A DNA stretch of 64,000 nucleotides from Flavobacterium sp. CG_23.5 (GTDB lineage: Bacteria; Bacteroidota; Bacteroidia; Flavobacteriales; Flavobacteriaceae): assembly GCF_017875765.1 (NCBI RefSeq), contig NZ_JAGGNA010000001.1:1681501-1745500 (forward strand), given 5' to 3'. The translations under genes were made by a program, and so were the position numbers. Below are positions 17,935 through 27,578 of this stretch, piece after piece (within the stretch, counting starts at the first letter, position 1; each line of letters starts with the position of its first letter). A model generated the notes under the pieces. The model saw only the letters and a program-made list of their open reading frames with translations. It was not told the origin of the DNA and did no database searches.

Positions 17935-18870
17935 TTATTTTTTAGGCAAGAATATTTCTGCCATCATACATCTGGCACTTCCTCCACCACAAGCTTCAAT
18001 TGTATCTAAACTCGAACTCAAGATTTCAGCATGTTGTTCTAATTGCGTAATTTGTTTTGGCGTCAAACTTTGATGTGCCGATGTACTCATAACCAGATAT
18101 CTTTTATCATTTGCACCGCGAACTTCAAGCATATTCCCAGCGAAATTATTCACTTGAGTTTCGGTAATTAGAATAATCTCTTTCCCATTCTCTTTTAAAT
18201 TATCCAAAACCATTTTGCGCTCTTTCTTGTCATCAATGCAATCCGAACAAATCACTGCAAAAGTTTCTCCCAAACACATCATAACATTAGTATGATAAAT
18301 TAGCTTTCGTTCTCCGCCAACCGTTTGAAAAGCTTCAAAAATTACTGGTGCATAATCAAAATCCTCACAGAATTCTATAAATAATTCTTCATCGGCACGA
18401 GGTGACAAAGCACAGTAAGCTTTACTATTGGCTCTATCCAAAAGTAAACTTCCTGTTCCTTCCAAGAAAAAACCATCTTCCTCCGCCGAAGTGTAATCCA
18501 CAATGTTATTAATTACAAAACCTTTGTCTTCCAGCATATCCAAAATTTCTTCCCGACGTTCTTCACGACGATTTTCGGCAAACATAGGATATAATGCCAC
18601 ATCACCATTCTCGTGAAAAGAAATCCAATTGTTTGGAAAAACACTATCAGGCGTATCAGGATTTAAAGTATCATCAACAACCGTTACATCAACACCTACA
18701 GCACTCAATTTTTCAACAAAAGCGTCAAATTCCTGCTGTGCCTTTGCGTTTACAGTTGCCGGCAAAAGTCCGTCTAGTACTTTTTGGTAATAATTATTCA
18801 CTGCGGTTTGTTCGTTCATTCGAAACGCAACAGGGCGAATCATCAATATGGAATTTGTAGTTTGTTTCAT
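17935..18870 (-). CDS. ctlX: CtlX-like citrulline/arginine-family hydrolase
   Basis: A 311-residue member of the amidinotransferase superfamily (guanidino-group modifying pentein fold). Visible elements are IRPVAFRMNEQTAVNNYYQ at the start, PDSVFPNNWISFH, the acidic FFLEGTGSLLLDR, and near the C-terminus EACGGGSARCMMAEI with the likely catalytic cysteine. It matches the group annotated as citrulline utilization hydrolase CtlX. That role would yield ornithine from citrulline, but the substrate is inferred. It lies 75 bases downstream of another superfamily member, suggesting a two-gene operon. Confidence 0.82.
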   Translation of the reverse strand: MKQTTNSILMIRPVAFRMNEQTAVNNYYQKVLDGLLPATVNAKAQQEFDAFVEKLSAVGVDVTVVDDTLNPDTPDSVFPNNWISFHENGDVALYPMFAENRREERREEILDMLEDKGFVINNIVDYTSAEEDGFFLEGTGSLLLDRANSKAYCALSPRADEELFIEFCEDFDYAPVIFEAFQTVGGERKLIYHTNVMMCLGETFAVICSDCIDDKKERKMVLDNLKENGKEIILITETQVNNFAGNMLEVRGANDKRYLVMSTSAHQSLTPKQITQLEQHAEILSSSLDTIEACGGGSARCMMAEIFLPKK

Positions 18871-18875
18871 GTTTT

Positions 18876-18931
18876 TTTAGTTTAAAGTTTAATAGTTTAA
18901 AGTTTAATGTTGAGCAACGTTAAACTTTAAA
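18876..18931 (-). repeat. Tandem repeat and alternative hairpins in the ctlX leader
   Basis: Two direct copies of AGTTTAAAGTTTAAT (plus strand, near 18879-18908) are followed by an inverted copy (near 18912-18930), with GTTG/CAAC closing a tight loop. On the minus strand one left arm can pair with either of the two right arms, giving two mutually exclusive hairpins just before the ctlX start. Confidence 0.6.
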
Positions 18932-18945
18932 ACTTAAACAAATAT

Positions 18946-19860
18946 TTAATCTCTAATTAAAGGCAAAGTAGAACATCGCAATAATCCTTCTTGTTTAGCA
19001 ATTTCGGCATATGGAATTTCTTCAACGGTAAAACCATTAGTTCGAAACCAATTGTTTAATCGAGTAAAGTTCTTTTCTGAAACGACAACATCAGTATCAA
19101 TAGAAAAAACATTCGAATTCATATCATACATTTCTTCTCGAGTGATGTGAAATAAATTCTCTTTTCCAAAAAGGTTCACAAGAAATAAATAATCTGCCTC
19201 TTCACGAAATCCACTTTTGTAAATAATTCCTTTGGCCTTCCCAACAGGTTGAAAACAACAATCAAGATGTAAGGCATTGTCTCTAGCTTCTATTTTTGAT
19301 TTAACCAAATCGAATTCTTTGACAATTTTATTTGGAAATAAATCTTTAATGTATTGTACTCCTTGAACATTTGTCCGTGCTGTAATATAGTCTTTGTAAT
19401 CGCTTCCTTTGTATGTTCCAATAAAAATATAGTCATTCCACAGAATCACATCACCACCTTCAATATGGACTTCTTCTGGAGGACGCACGACTTTTTTAGG
19501 ATCCATTTGGTCAATCACATATTGAATCGCATCTAATTCGCGTTCTCTTTCTGGTAAAATATTTGACTTAATAAAAACATCATCAATGACGAATCCAATA
19601 TCCCTCGTAAATATTTGATTGTAATTTTCAATCATTTCAGGACGAAAAACGGTAACATTATATTTCTTCAAAACCGTACTGAATGCTTCAATTTCATTGA
19701 CCATATCTTCCTCAACCGGATATGTTCCTGCCAATACATGCTCTAATGATTTTGGATCATAGGCTTCATCTGCTTTAGGTGTAGGGCCGTTGTGTGTTGC
19801 AGAACCCAAAACTACAGCCCGCAGTCTTGAAGTTTCATTCTTTATATTTAACTCAAGCAT
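18946..19860 (-). CDS. Amidinotransferase/dimethylargininase-family protein
   Basis: A 304-residue pentein-fold enzyme. The hallmark acidic loop HIEGGDVILWNDY, the histidine region ALHLDCCFQPVG and the C-terminal cysteine in GLLRCSTLPLIRD are all present, so it should be catalytically competent. Relatives include DDAH, arginine deiminase and glycine amidinotransferase; I cannot choose among them. It has a clear promoter box just upstream, squeezed against the citrate synthase terminator, and probably leads the operon with ctlX. Confidence 0.8.
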   Translation of the reverse strand: MLELNIKNETSRLRAVVLGSATHNGPTPKADEAYDPKSLEHVLAGTYPVEEDMVNEIEAFSTVLKKYNVTVFRPEMIENYNQIFTRDIGFVIDDVFIKSNILPERERELDAIQYVIDQMDPKKVVRPPEEVHIEGGDVILWNDYIFIGTYKGSDYKDYITARTNVQGVQYIKDLFPNKIVKEFDLVKSKIEARDNALHLDCCFQPVGKAKGIIYKSGFREEADYLFLVNLFGKENLFHITREEMYDMNSNVFSIDTDVVVSEKNFTRLNNWFRTNGFTVEEIPYAEIAKQEGLLRCSTLPLIRD

Positions 19861-19875
19861 TTTTTTTCATTTTGA

Positions 19876-19883
19876 CAAATATA
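19876..19883 (-). promoter_or_regulatory. Promoter (-7 box) of the amidinotransferase operon
   Basis: TATATTTG (minus strand), full match, 15 bases before the ATG. Its spacer region is the gltA terminator hairpin itself. Confidence 0.55.
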
Positions 19884-19914
19884 AAAAAAGCTTCACAAAT
19901 TAGTGAAGCTTTTT
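19883..19914 (-). terminator. Citrate synthase terminator
   Basis: Stem AAAAGCTTCAC/GTGAAGCTTTT, loop of about 6 bases, A/T runs on both sides, 10 bases after the gltA stop. Symmetric, so it can work in both directions. Confidence 0.85.
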
Positions 19915-19923
19915 AAATTGAAT

Positions 19924-21207
19924 TTATCTTTTATCAGATGTTTTGAAATCTCGTAAAGGATGACCTGTGTAAATCTGTCTAGGTCTTCCTATAGGTTCTT
20001 TGTTTTCACGCATTTCTTTCCACTGTGCAATCCAGCCAGGTAAACGACCGATAGCAAACATTACTGTAAACATATCAGTAGGAATTCCTAAAGCTCTGTA
20101 TATAATTCCAGAATAAAAATCTACGTTTGGATATAATTTTCTTGAAACAAAATACTCATCAACTAGTGCAGATTCTTCTAATTTTTTGGCAATGGCAAGA
20201 ATTGGATCATCAACACCCAAAGTTGCTAAAACTTCATCGGCCGCTTTTTTAATAATTTTTGCTCTTGGGTCGAAATTTTTATATACTCTGTGACCAAATC
20301 CCATTAAACGGAATGGATCATTTTTATCTTTGGATTTCTCCAAATATTTATCAGCGTCGCCACCTGTTCTGTGAATTTCTTCCAGCATTTCAAGAACTGC
20401 CTGGTTAGCTCCTCCATGTAAAGGTCCCCAAAGTGCAGAAACTCCTGCTGAGATTGAAGCAAATAAACCTGCGTGAGAAGAACCCACCATTCTAACCGTT
20501 GATGTAGAACAGTTTTGTTCATGATCAGCGTGAAGAATAAACAATTTATCTAATGCATCTACAACTACTGGATTTGGCGTATAAGGTTCGGTAGGTAATT
20601 CAAACATTAATCGCATGAAATTCTCTACATAACCTTTAGTATTATCGTAATAATTTAAAGGATAGCCCATGCTTTTTCTATATGTCCAAGTTGCAATAAC
20701 CAAGAATTTACCCATGGTTTTACAAACAGCTTCATACATTTCCTTTTCATTCTCAACATTTACTGACTTCGGATTAAAAGCTGTCAAAGCGCTTGTCAAT
20801 GCAGCCAAGACACCCATTGGGTGTGCCGTTTTTGGAAATCCATCAATGATGTTTTTCATTTCCTCATTGACTAAAGTGTATTTTCTTATATGGGTTTCAA
20901 AATCTTCCAATTGGGCCGCTGTAGGCAACTCACCAAAAATAACCAAATAAGACACTTCAAGAAAATGTCCTTTTCCGGCTAAATCCTCAATTGAATATCC
21001 TCTGTAACGAAGAATTCCAAGTTCTCCATCTAGGAAAGTGATTTCGCTAGTACATGAACCTGAATTTTTGTAACCTGGATCAAGAGTAATTATTCCTGAC
21101 AAATCACGTAATTTACTAATATCAATAGCAACTTCATTTTCACTTCCTGTGATTATAGGCAGTTCAAATTTCTTACTATCAATCTCTAATATTGCTGTTT
21201 TCGACAT
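19924..21207 (-). CDS. gltA: Citrate synthase
   Basis: A type II (hexameric, Gram-negative type) citrate synthase of 427 residues, condensing oxaloacetate and acetyl-CoA. The active-site histidines sit in HADHEQNCSTSTVR and GFGHRVYKNFDPRAK, and GPLHGGANQAVLEML is the signature region. The N-terminal beta domain (EIDSKKFELPIITGSENEVAIDI) is typical of type II. It is a single gene with its own promoter box upstream and a strong terminator downstream. Confidence 0.97.
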   Translation of the reverse strand: MSKTAILEIDSKKFELPIITGSENEVAIDISKLRDLSGIITLDPGYKNSGSCTSEITFLDGELGILRYRGYSIEDLAGKGHFLEVSYLVIFGELPTAAQLEDFETHIRKYTLVNEEMKNIIDGFPKTAHPMGVLAALTSALTAFNPKSVNVENEKEMYEAVCKTMGKFLVIATWTYRKSMGYPLNYYDNTKGYVENFMRLMFELPTEPYTPNPVVVDALDKLFILHADHEQNCSTSTVRMVGSSHAGLFASISAGVSALWGPLHGGANQAVLEMLEEIHRTGGDADKYLEKSKDKNDPFRLMGFGHRVYKNFDPRAKIIKKAADEVLATLGVDDPILAIAKKLEESALVDEYFVSRKLYPNVDFYSGIIYRALGIPTDMFTVMFAIGRLPGWIAQWKEMRENKEPIGRPRQIYTGHPLRDFKTSDKR

Positions 21208-21245
21208 AATATAATTGAAATAAACTTTTAAAAATAATAATTTAC

Positions 21246-21253
21246 CAAATCTA
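21246..21253 (-). promoter_or_regulatory. gltA promoter (-7 box)
   Basis: TAGATTTG (minus strand), full match, 38 bases before the ATG. At 19 bases upstream the -33 site reads TTTT (3 of 4). Confidence 0.55.
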
Positions 21254-21310
21254 GGGAATTTAAGACTAATTAAAAAGAGAATTTCACAATGAATATGTTA
21301 AATAAAATAA

Positions 21311-21341
21311 AAAAACCGTTCATTATTGATGAACGGTTTTT
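21311..21341 (-). terminator. Enolase terminator
   Basis: Stem AAAAACCGTTCA/TGAACGGTTTTT with a 7-base loop, 21 bases after the eno stop. Strong and symmetric. Confidence 0.88.
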
Positions 21342-21361
21342 GAAAAAAATATATGGGAAAA

Positions 21362-22660
<1,299 letters not shown>

Positions 22661-22681
22661 TTATTTTAAAATTTTAAAACA

Positions 22682-22689
22682 CAAATATA
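22682..22689 (-). promoter_or_regulatory. eno promoter (-7 box)
   Basis: TATATTTG (minus strand), full match, 28 bases before the eno ATG. Confidence 0.55.
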
Positions 22690-22950
22690 TTCTATCTTTT
22701 CTATTCATTTAATGAAAATAATGAATCTTATTAACGAAAACGTTGTAATTTTTTTTAAAAAACATAAAGTTTATATTTTGTTTAAAAAAAATCGTACACA
22801 ATTTAATACCTTTTTCTTGTTTCAAAGTCATTAAATACACAAAAATAAAACAATAGAGCAACCGCAAAATAATGAACTAAATGCATCTCTTTTTATTTTA
22901 CAAAAGTACTATATTTAAAACTTTAATACCTCATTATCAATAATTTATAT

Positions 22951-22958
22951 TATTTTTG
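22951..22958 (+). promoter_or_regulatory. Promoter (-7 box) of the esterase-family gene
   Basis: TATTTTTG, full match, 98 bases before the ATG. The palindrome at 22967-22982 starts 8 bases downstream, so the transcription start would lie at its edge. Confidence 0.5.
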
Positions 22959-22966
22959 TTGTTCAT

Positions 22967-22982
22967 TTTTACGATCGTAAAA
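22967..22982. promoter_or_regulatory. Perfect 16-bp palindrome at the esterase promoter
   Basis: TTTTACGATCGTAAAA equals its reverse complement and covers the predicted transcription start. This is the position of a classic repressor operator. Confidence 0.5.
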
Positions 22983-23055
22983 TCATACTCTTTTGGATAT
23001 TATCTAAAGTTTTTGATTTAGATCAAATTAGATAAACTTAGAAAAGGAACTCGCC

Positions 23056-24393
23056 ATGAAAACAACTAAAAAACCAAACAGTCATAACAATTCTGAGGAA
23101 ATTGAAGAGTTATTAAAAATAAATTCGACTTCATTAGAAAATTTAAGCGATTTAGATCCTTTGATTGATCTTATTGGAGATGCAAAATATGTTCTGCTAG
23201 GTGATGCTTCTCATGGAACACATGAATATTACACTTGGAGAGCAAAAATAACACAACGCCTCATTCAGGAAAAGGGATTTTCTTTCGTAGGAGTAGAAGG
23301 CGATTGGCCCGACTGTTATCGATTAAATCGTTTTGCAAAAGGATATACAAATTCAGGGACAGATATTTACAATGTACTTAATGAATTTAAAAGATGGCCA
23401 ACATGGATGTGGGCAAATTGGGAAATAGCAGCATTCATAGATTGGCTCAAAGCCTATAACGTAGATCTTCCGGCTGATAAAAGAATCGGGTTTTACGGAT
23501 TAGATGTATACAGTTTTAGAGAATCCATGAATTCAATCGTTCAATATTTAGAAAAAAATGATCCAAAAGCACTCGCAATCGCAAAAGCAGCAATGGAATG
23601 TTTCGAACCTTACAACAAAGATGAAGGACAATCTTATGCGAGAGCCTCCTCATTTGTTCCAGAATTATGTGAAAAGGAAATACTTCATCTGCTTACTGAA
23701 ATATTAAAAAATGTTCCCAATTATAATCATGATGCAGAAAACGTTTTGAGCACGGAGCAAAACGCATTCATTGCCAGAAACGCTGAAAAATACTATCGAG
23801 CCATGATAAAAAGAGGCTCAGCTTCTTGGAATATTCGTGACGAGCATATGGTTTCCACCATTGAACGGCTTATGCAATTCCATGGAAAGGAAGCTAAAAT
23901 AATAGTTTGGGAACACAACACACATATTGGTGATGCTCGTGCTACGGATATGGCAGCTGACGGCATGGTAAATGTTGGGCAATTATTGAGAGAACAATAT
24001 TCAACTGAAGGAGTAATAGCGGTAGGGTTTGGGTCCTATAAAGGAAGTGTAATTGCAGGCAGAGAATGGGGAGATTCCATGCGAAAAATAAAAGTCCCCG
24101 AAGCCGTTGAAGGCAGTTGGGAGCATTCCTTCCATCTTGCAAGCAAAGGACAAAACAAATTACTAATAATGAATAAAATAAAAGAGGAAAAATGTTTATC
24201 GTCCTATATAGGACATCGAGCAATAGGAGTTGTTTATAATCCAGAGCATGAAAGATTTGGAAATTATGTTCCTACAATTTTGCCAAAGCGATACGATGCT
24301 TTTATATTTCTTGATGAAACTAGCGCATTGCACCCAATAAATATCAAGCCCGATCGAATTCAAATTCCAGAAACATATCCATTCGGTATGTAA
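23056..24393 (+). CDS. Erythromycin esterase-family hydrolase
   Basis: A 445-residue member of the EreA/EreB superfamily. The N-terminal signature LLGDASHGTHEYYTWRAKIT contains the proposed catalytic histidine, though the usual GEASHG is GDASHG here. GVEGDWPDCYRLNRF, the Trp-rich WPTWMWANWE and VWEHNTHIGDARATDM follow, all typical. Most chromosomal relatives have no proven macrolide activity, so resistance should not be assumed. AAAGGAAC lies 10 bases upstream of ATG, a rare purine-rich site here. It is the only plus-strand gene inside the otherwise minus-strand eno-carA-ribosomal block and has its own promoter with an operator-like palindrome. Confidence 0.88.
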   Translation: MKTTKKPNSHNNSEEIEELLKINSTSLENLSDLDPLIDLIGDAKYVLLGDASHGTHEYYTWRAKITQRLIQEKGFSFVGVEGDWPDCYRLNRFAKGYTNSGTDIYNVLNEFKRWPTWMWANWEIAAFIDWLKAYNVDLPADKRIGFYGLDVYSFRESMNSIVQYLEKNDPKALAIAKAAMECFEPYNKDEGQSYARASSFVPELCEKEILHLLTEILKNVPNYNHDAENVLSTEQNAFIARNAEKYYRAMIKRGSASWNIRDEHMVSTIERLMQFHGKEAKIIVWEHNTHIGDARATDMAADGMVNVGQLLREQYSTEGVIAVGFGSYKGSVIAGREWGDSMRKIKVPEAVEGSWEHSFHLASKGQNKLLIMNKIKEEKCLSSYIGHRAIGVVYNPEHERFGNYVPTILPKRYDAFIFLDETSALHPINIKPDRIQIPETYPFGM

Positions 24394-24410
24394 GCTGATA
24401 TTAGCTATAT

Positions 24411-24449
24411 AAAAAAAGGGATTGACTTTTTAATAAAAGCCAATCCCTA
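24411..24449 (-). terminator. carA terminator (between convergent genes)
   Basis: A long stem (AGGGATTG...CAATCCCT with inner CTTTT/AAAAG) followed on the minus strand by seven T. It lies 48 bases past the carA stop and can also end the convergent esterase gene. Confidence 0.82.
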
Positions 24450-24496
24450 AATATTTCACTATTCTGTATTTAATAAAATAATCCTCAACAACATTA

Positions 24497-25597
24497 TTAC
24501 CCTTTAATATTCTCAATAAATTGATCAAATAAATAAGAAGAATCATGAGGTCCAGGGCTTGCTTCCGGATGATATTGCACAGAGAAACAATTTTTGTTTT
24601 TCATACGCATACCAGCAACCGTTCCATCGTTAAGATGAAGATGTGTGATTTCTAAATCAGGATGATTGTCCAACTCTTCTTTGTTTACGGCAAAACCATG
24701 GTTTTGAGAAGTAATTTCTCCTTTTCCTGTAATTATATTTTTCACAGGATGGTTTATTCCTCTATGACCATTAAACATTTTATAAGTCGAAACTCCGTTT
24801 GCCAAACCAATTACTTGATGTCCTAAACAAATTCCAAATAGAGGTTTGTTATTTTCAAGAATATCTTTTGCTACTTGAATGGCACTTGCCAAAGGTTCTG
24901 GATCACCAGGTCCGTTAGATAAAAAATAGCCATCAGGATTAAATGATGCCATGTCTTCATAAGTTGAATCGAAAGGAAAAACTTTGATGAAACAATCTCT
25001 TTTGGCAAGATTACGAAGGATATTCATTTTAATTCCTAAATCAAGAGCAGATATCTTATAGGTTGCATTTTCATCTCCAAAAAAATATGGCTCCTTTGTA
25101 GATACATTAGAAGCTAATTCTAAGCCATTCATATCTGGAACTTTAGCTAAAGCTATTTTCAATTCCTCAATTGAAGTTCCATCCGTACAAATAACTGCAT
25201 TCATAGCGCCGTTGTCACGAATATAGCTTACAAGTGCACGTGTATCAACATCTGATATACAAATAAGGTTCTGTTTTATAAAATACTCTTCTAAACTCCC
25301 CGAAGCATCTTCTCGTGAATAGTTAAAACTAAAATTTTTACAAACTAAACCTGAAATTTTAATACTCTCAGACTCAATTTCCTTATCATTTACTCCATAA
25401 TTTCCAATATGTGCATTGGTAGCTACCATTATTTGACCAAAATAAGATGGATCTGTAAATATTTCTTGGTAACCTGTCATCCCTGTATTAAAGCAAACTT
25501 CTCCAAAAGTGGTTCCACTGATTCCAATAGATTTCCCATGGAATATGGTTCCGTCACTTAATAGAAGAATGGCGCTTTGTCGTGTTGTATATTTCAT
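24497..25597 (-). CDS. carA: Carbamoyl-phosphate synthase small subunit
   Basis: The glutamine amidotransferase subunit that passes ammonia to CarB for pyrimidine and arginine synthesis. It has 366 residues: an N-terminal CarA domain (GTIFHGKSIG, FNTGMTGYQEIFTDPSY) and a class I glutaminase domain with GICLGHQVIGLA (nucleophile Cys) and YHPEASPGPHD (His/Glu). carB is not adjacent. The gene has a promoter box 75 bases upstream and a leader with a perfect hairpin, and it lies downstream of rplQ. Confidence 0.96.
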   Translation of the reverse strand: MKYTTRQSAILLLSDGTIFHGKSIGISGTTFGEVCFNTGMTGYQEIFTDPSYFGQIMVATNAHIGNYGVNDKEIESESIKISGLVCKNFSFNYSREDASGSLEEYFIKQNLICISDVDTRALVSYIRDNGAMNAVICTDGTSIEELKIALAKVPDMNGLELASNVSTKEPYFFGDENATYKISALDLGIKMNILRNLAKRDCFIKVFPFDSTYEDMASFNPDGYFLSNGPGDPEPLASAIQVAKDILENNKPLFGICLGHQVIGLANGVSTYKMFNGHRGINHPVKNIITGKGEITSQNHGFAVNKEELDNHPDLEITHLHLNDGTVAGMRMKNKNCFSVQYHPEASPGPHDSSYLFDQFIENIKG

Positions 25598-25628
25598 TCG
25601 TTGTTTTCTATTAATTTTTTAATAGTTT

Positions 25629-25655
25629 CATGAAACTCGAAAAACTCGTTTCATG
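25629..25655 (-). promoter_or_regulatory. Hairpin in the carA leader
   Basis: CATGAAAC and GTTTCATG pair perfectly across an 11-base loop, inside the predicted 5' leader between the -7 box and the carA ATG. No T run follows, so it is not a terminator. It may be a protein or RNA control site. Confidence 0.45.
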
Positions 25656-25672
25656 TGTAGTTAAATATTGTG

Positions 25673-25680
25673 CAAATTTA
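25673..25680 (-). promoter_or_regulatory. carA promoter (-7 box)
   Basis: TAAATTTG (minus strand), full match. ATTG occurs at the -33 position with a 20-base spacer (3 of 4). The predicted leader is about 70 bases. Confidence 0.6.
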
Positions 25681-25816
25681 ATTTATTAAAACAATGGATG
25701 CAATGTTTTTAAAATTTATATTTATTAAACAGATTCACGCTAGGATTAAAAAAAAGGATTAATGAACTCGATCATTTCTTTTTGAAAAGCTTCTTACGAA
25801 AAATATCTATTCTAAA
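25681..25816. other. Spacer upstream of the carA promoter
   Basis: AT-rich DNA before Flavo-1-like copy B. No gene or clear signal seen. Confidence 0.4.
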
Positions 25817-25906
25817 TAGCCCTGATTGAAGCGGCATCCTTTTTTGAAATTCTGACAAAGGAAGAATTACAAAAAAGATATAGCAAAAAACAGGTGAAAT
25901 GTTCTT
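25817..25906 (+). ncRNA. Flavo-1-like structured element, copy B
   Basis: Starts TAGCCCTGATTGAAGCGGCA, then a hairpin (CTTTTTTG and CAAAAAAG joined through a second helix AATTCT/AGAATT with one mismatch), then GATATAGC and a CAGG...TTC end. Order and spacing match copies A and C. It sits between rplQ and carA. It resembles, from memory, the Flavo-1 RNA motif reported for Bacteroidetes, whose function is unknown. Confidence 0.5.
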
Positions 25907-25948
25907 TTAAAAATATATTGTTGTGCTCCTAAAATTTAAAAAAAAAGT

Positions 25949-25984
25949 CAAAAAAAAAGGATAAACTAATAATAGCTTATCCTT
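25949..25984 (-). terminator. Terminator of the ribosomal protein cluster
   Basis: On the minus strand AAGGATAA/TTATCCTT pair across a 12-base loop, followed by eight T. It lies 29 bases after the rplQ stop and closes the 17-kb cluster. Confidence 0.85.
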
Positions 25985-26012
25985 GATTTTTATTGAATGA
26001 TTATTTTCATAA

Positions 26013-26501
26013 TTACTCAGCAGCGTCAGTTGTAGTTTCAGTTTCGGCATCTGGAGCTTCAGTAGCTTCATCTGCTTTCTTTGCTTTTCCACCACGACGG
26101 CTTTTTGCTTTTTTAACTTCTTTTTTACCACCATTGTAAAGTTCATTGAAATCTACTAGTTCGATCATTGCCATATCAGCATTATCTCCTAAACGATTTC
26201 CAACTTTAATGATACGAGTGTATCCACCTGGACGGTCACCTACTTTAGCTGCTACGTCTCTGAACAAGTCAGTTACGGCATATTTGCTACGTAAGTAAGC
26301 AAAAACGATACGACGATTGTGAGTCGTATCTTGTTTTGATTTTGTTATTAAAGGCTCAACGAATTGTTTAAGCGCTTTCGCTTTAGCAACTGTAGTGTTA
26401 ATACGTTTGTGCTCAATAAGAGAACAAGCCATATTAGCCAACATAGATTTTCTATGTGCAGTCTGTCTGCTTAAGTGATTGAATTTTTTTCCGTGTCTCA
26501 T
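26013..26501 (-). CDS. rplQ: 50S ribosomal protein L17 (bL17)
   Basis: A 162-residue protein. The core starts [21 protein letters not shown] as expected and spans about 120 residues. A lineage-specific tail follows, first basic ([17 protein letters not shown]) and then acidic and Ala/Thr-rich. Tails of this type are known in Bacteroidetes L17. It is the last gene of the alpha segment, 64 bases after rpoA, with a terminator behind it. Confidence 0.98.
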   Translation of the reverse strand: MRHGKKFNHLSRQTAHRKSMLANMACSLIEHKRINTTVAKAKALKQFVEPLITKSKQDTTHNRRIVFAYLRSKYAVTDLFRDVAAKVGDRPGGYTRIIKVGNRLGDNADMAMIELVDFNELYNGGKKEVKKAKSRRGGKAKKADEATEAPDAETETTTDAAE

Positions 26502-26564
26502 GACGTGTTTTTTTATACTTTCATCTTGATGCTATCCATTTTGGAGATCAAAATATGAAGTAAT

Positions 26565-27557
26565 TTATTCTTTATCTAGTTTGTATTTTGCTAAATCCAT
26601 ACCGAAGTTTAAATTTTTAACTGCAACAAGTTCATCAAGTTCAGTTAAAGATTTTTTACCAAAATTACGGAATTTCATTAGGTCATTTTTATTGAACGAT
26701 ACTAAATCACCAAGTGTATCAACTTCAGCCGCTTTCAAACAATTTAATGCTCTTACAGAAAGATCCATATCAACAAGCTTAGTTTTAAGCAATTGTCTCA
26801 TATGTAATGACTCTTCATCATATGATTCTGTTTGTGCAATTTCGTCAGCCTCGAGTGTAATTCTTTCGTCAGAGAACAACATGAAATGGTGAATTAAAAC
26901 TTTAGCAGCTTCAGTAAGTGCATCTTTTGGATTGATAGAACCATCAGTTTTTATTTCAAAAACTAATTTTTCATAATCTGTTTTTTGCTCTACACGGAAG
27001 TTTTCAATTGCGTATTTTACGTTTTTTACCGGAGTAAAAATAGAATCCGTAAAAATAGTACCAATTGCAGCATTCTGTTTTTTGTTCTCCTCAGCAGGAA
27101 CATATCCTCTACCTTTTTCGATAGTTAAATCGAAATTCAGTTTGATTTTACTATCTAAATTACAGATAACTAGTTCTGGATTCAAAACTTGGAAACCTGA
27201 AATGAATTTTTGAAAATCACCAGCTGTTAATTGATCTTTACCAGAAACAGATATAGTAACTGATTCATTATCGACATCTTCAATTTGACGTTTGAAACGC
27301 ACTTGTTTAAGATTAAGGATAATTTCGGTAACGTCTTCAACAACTCCAGGAATAGTAGAAAATTCATGATCTACACCTTCAATGCGAACAGATGTAATTG
27401 CATAACCTTCTAATGCTGAAAGCAAAACTCTTCTAAGTGCATTACCAACAGTCAATCCGTAACCAGGTTCTAAAGGTCTAAACTCAAATTTACCTTCAAA
27501 ATCGGTTGAATCGATCATGATAACTTTATCGGGCTTCTGAAAATTAAATATTGCCAT
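26565..27557 (-). CDS. rpoA: RNA polymerase subunit alpha
   Basis: A 330-residue alpha subunit. The N-terminal dimerisation and assembly domain includes [22 protein letters not shown]. The C-terminal domain has the two helix-hairpin-helix elements ([34 protein letters not shown]) that contact DNA and activators. It lies 21 bases downstream of rpsD and is co-transcribed with the ribosomal genes. Confidence 0.99.
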   Translation of the reverse strand: MAIFNFQKPDKVIMIDSTDFEGKFEFRPLEPGYGLTVGNALRRVLLSALEGYAITSVRIEGVDHEFSTIPGVVEDVTEIILNLKQVRFKRQIEDVDNESVTISVSGKDQLTAGDFQKFISGFQVLNPELVICNLDSKIKLNFDLTIEKGRGYVPAEENKKQNAAIGTIFTDSIFTPVKNVKYAIENFRVEQKTDYEKLVFEIKTDGSINPKDALTEAAKVLIHHFMLFSDERITLEADEIAQTESYDEESLHMRQLLKTKLVDMDLSVRALNCLKAAEVDTLGDLVSFNKNDLMKFRNFGKKSLTELDELVAVKNLNFGMDLAKYKLDKE

Positions 27558-27578
27558 AAATTTCGACTAAGTCAATTA

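Noticed and set aside
18876..18931. CRISPR-like tandem repeat
   Set aside because: Only two 15-base copies without spacers, and no cas genes in the window.
23942..24223. Open frame of 93 codons opposite the esterase-family gene
   Set aside because: Leucine-rich antisense shadow without any supporting signal.
23056..24393. Calling this a macrolide resistance gene
   Set aside because: Most chromosomal members of the family have no proven resistance role and the key motif differs.
26581..26892. Open frame of 103 codons on the plus strand inside rpoA
   Set aside because: It mirrors rpoA in another frame, has no promoter and no recognisable protein features.
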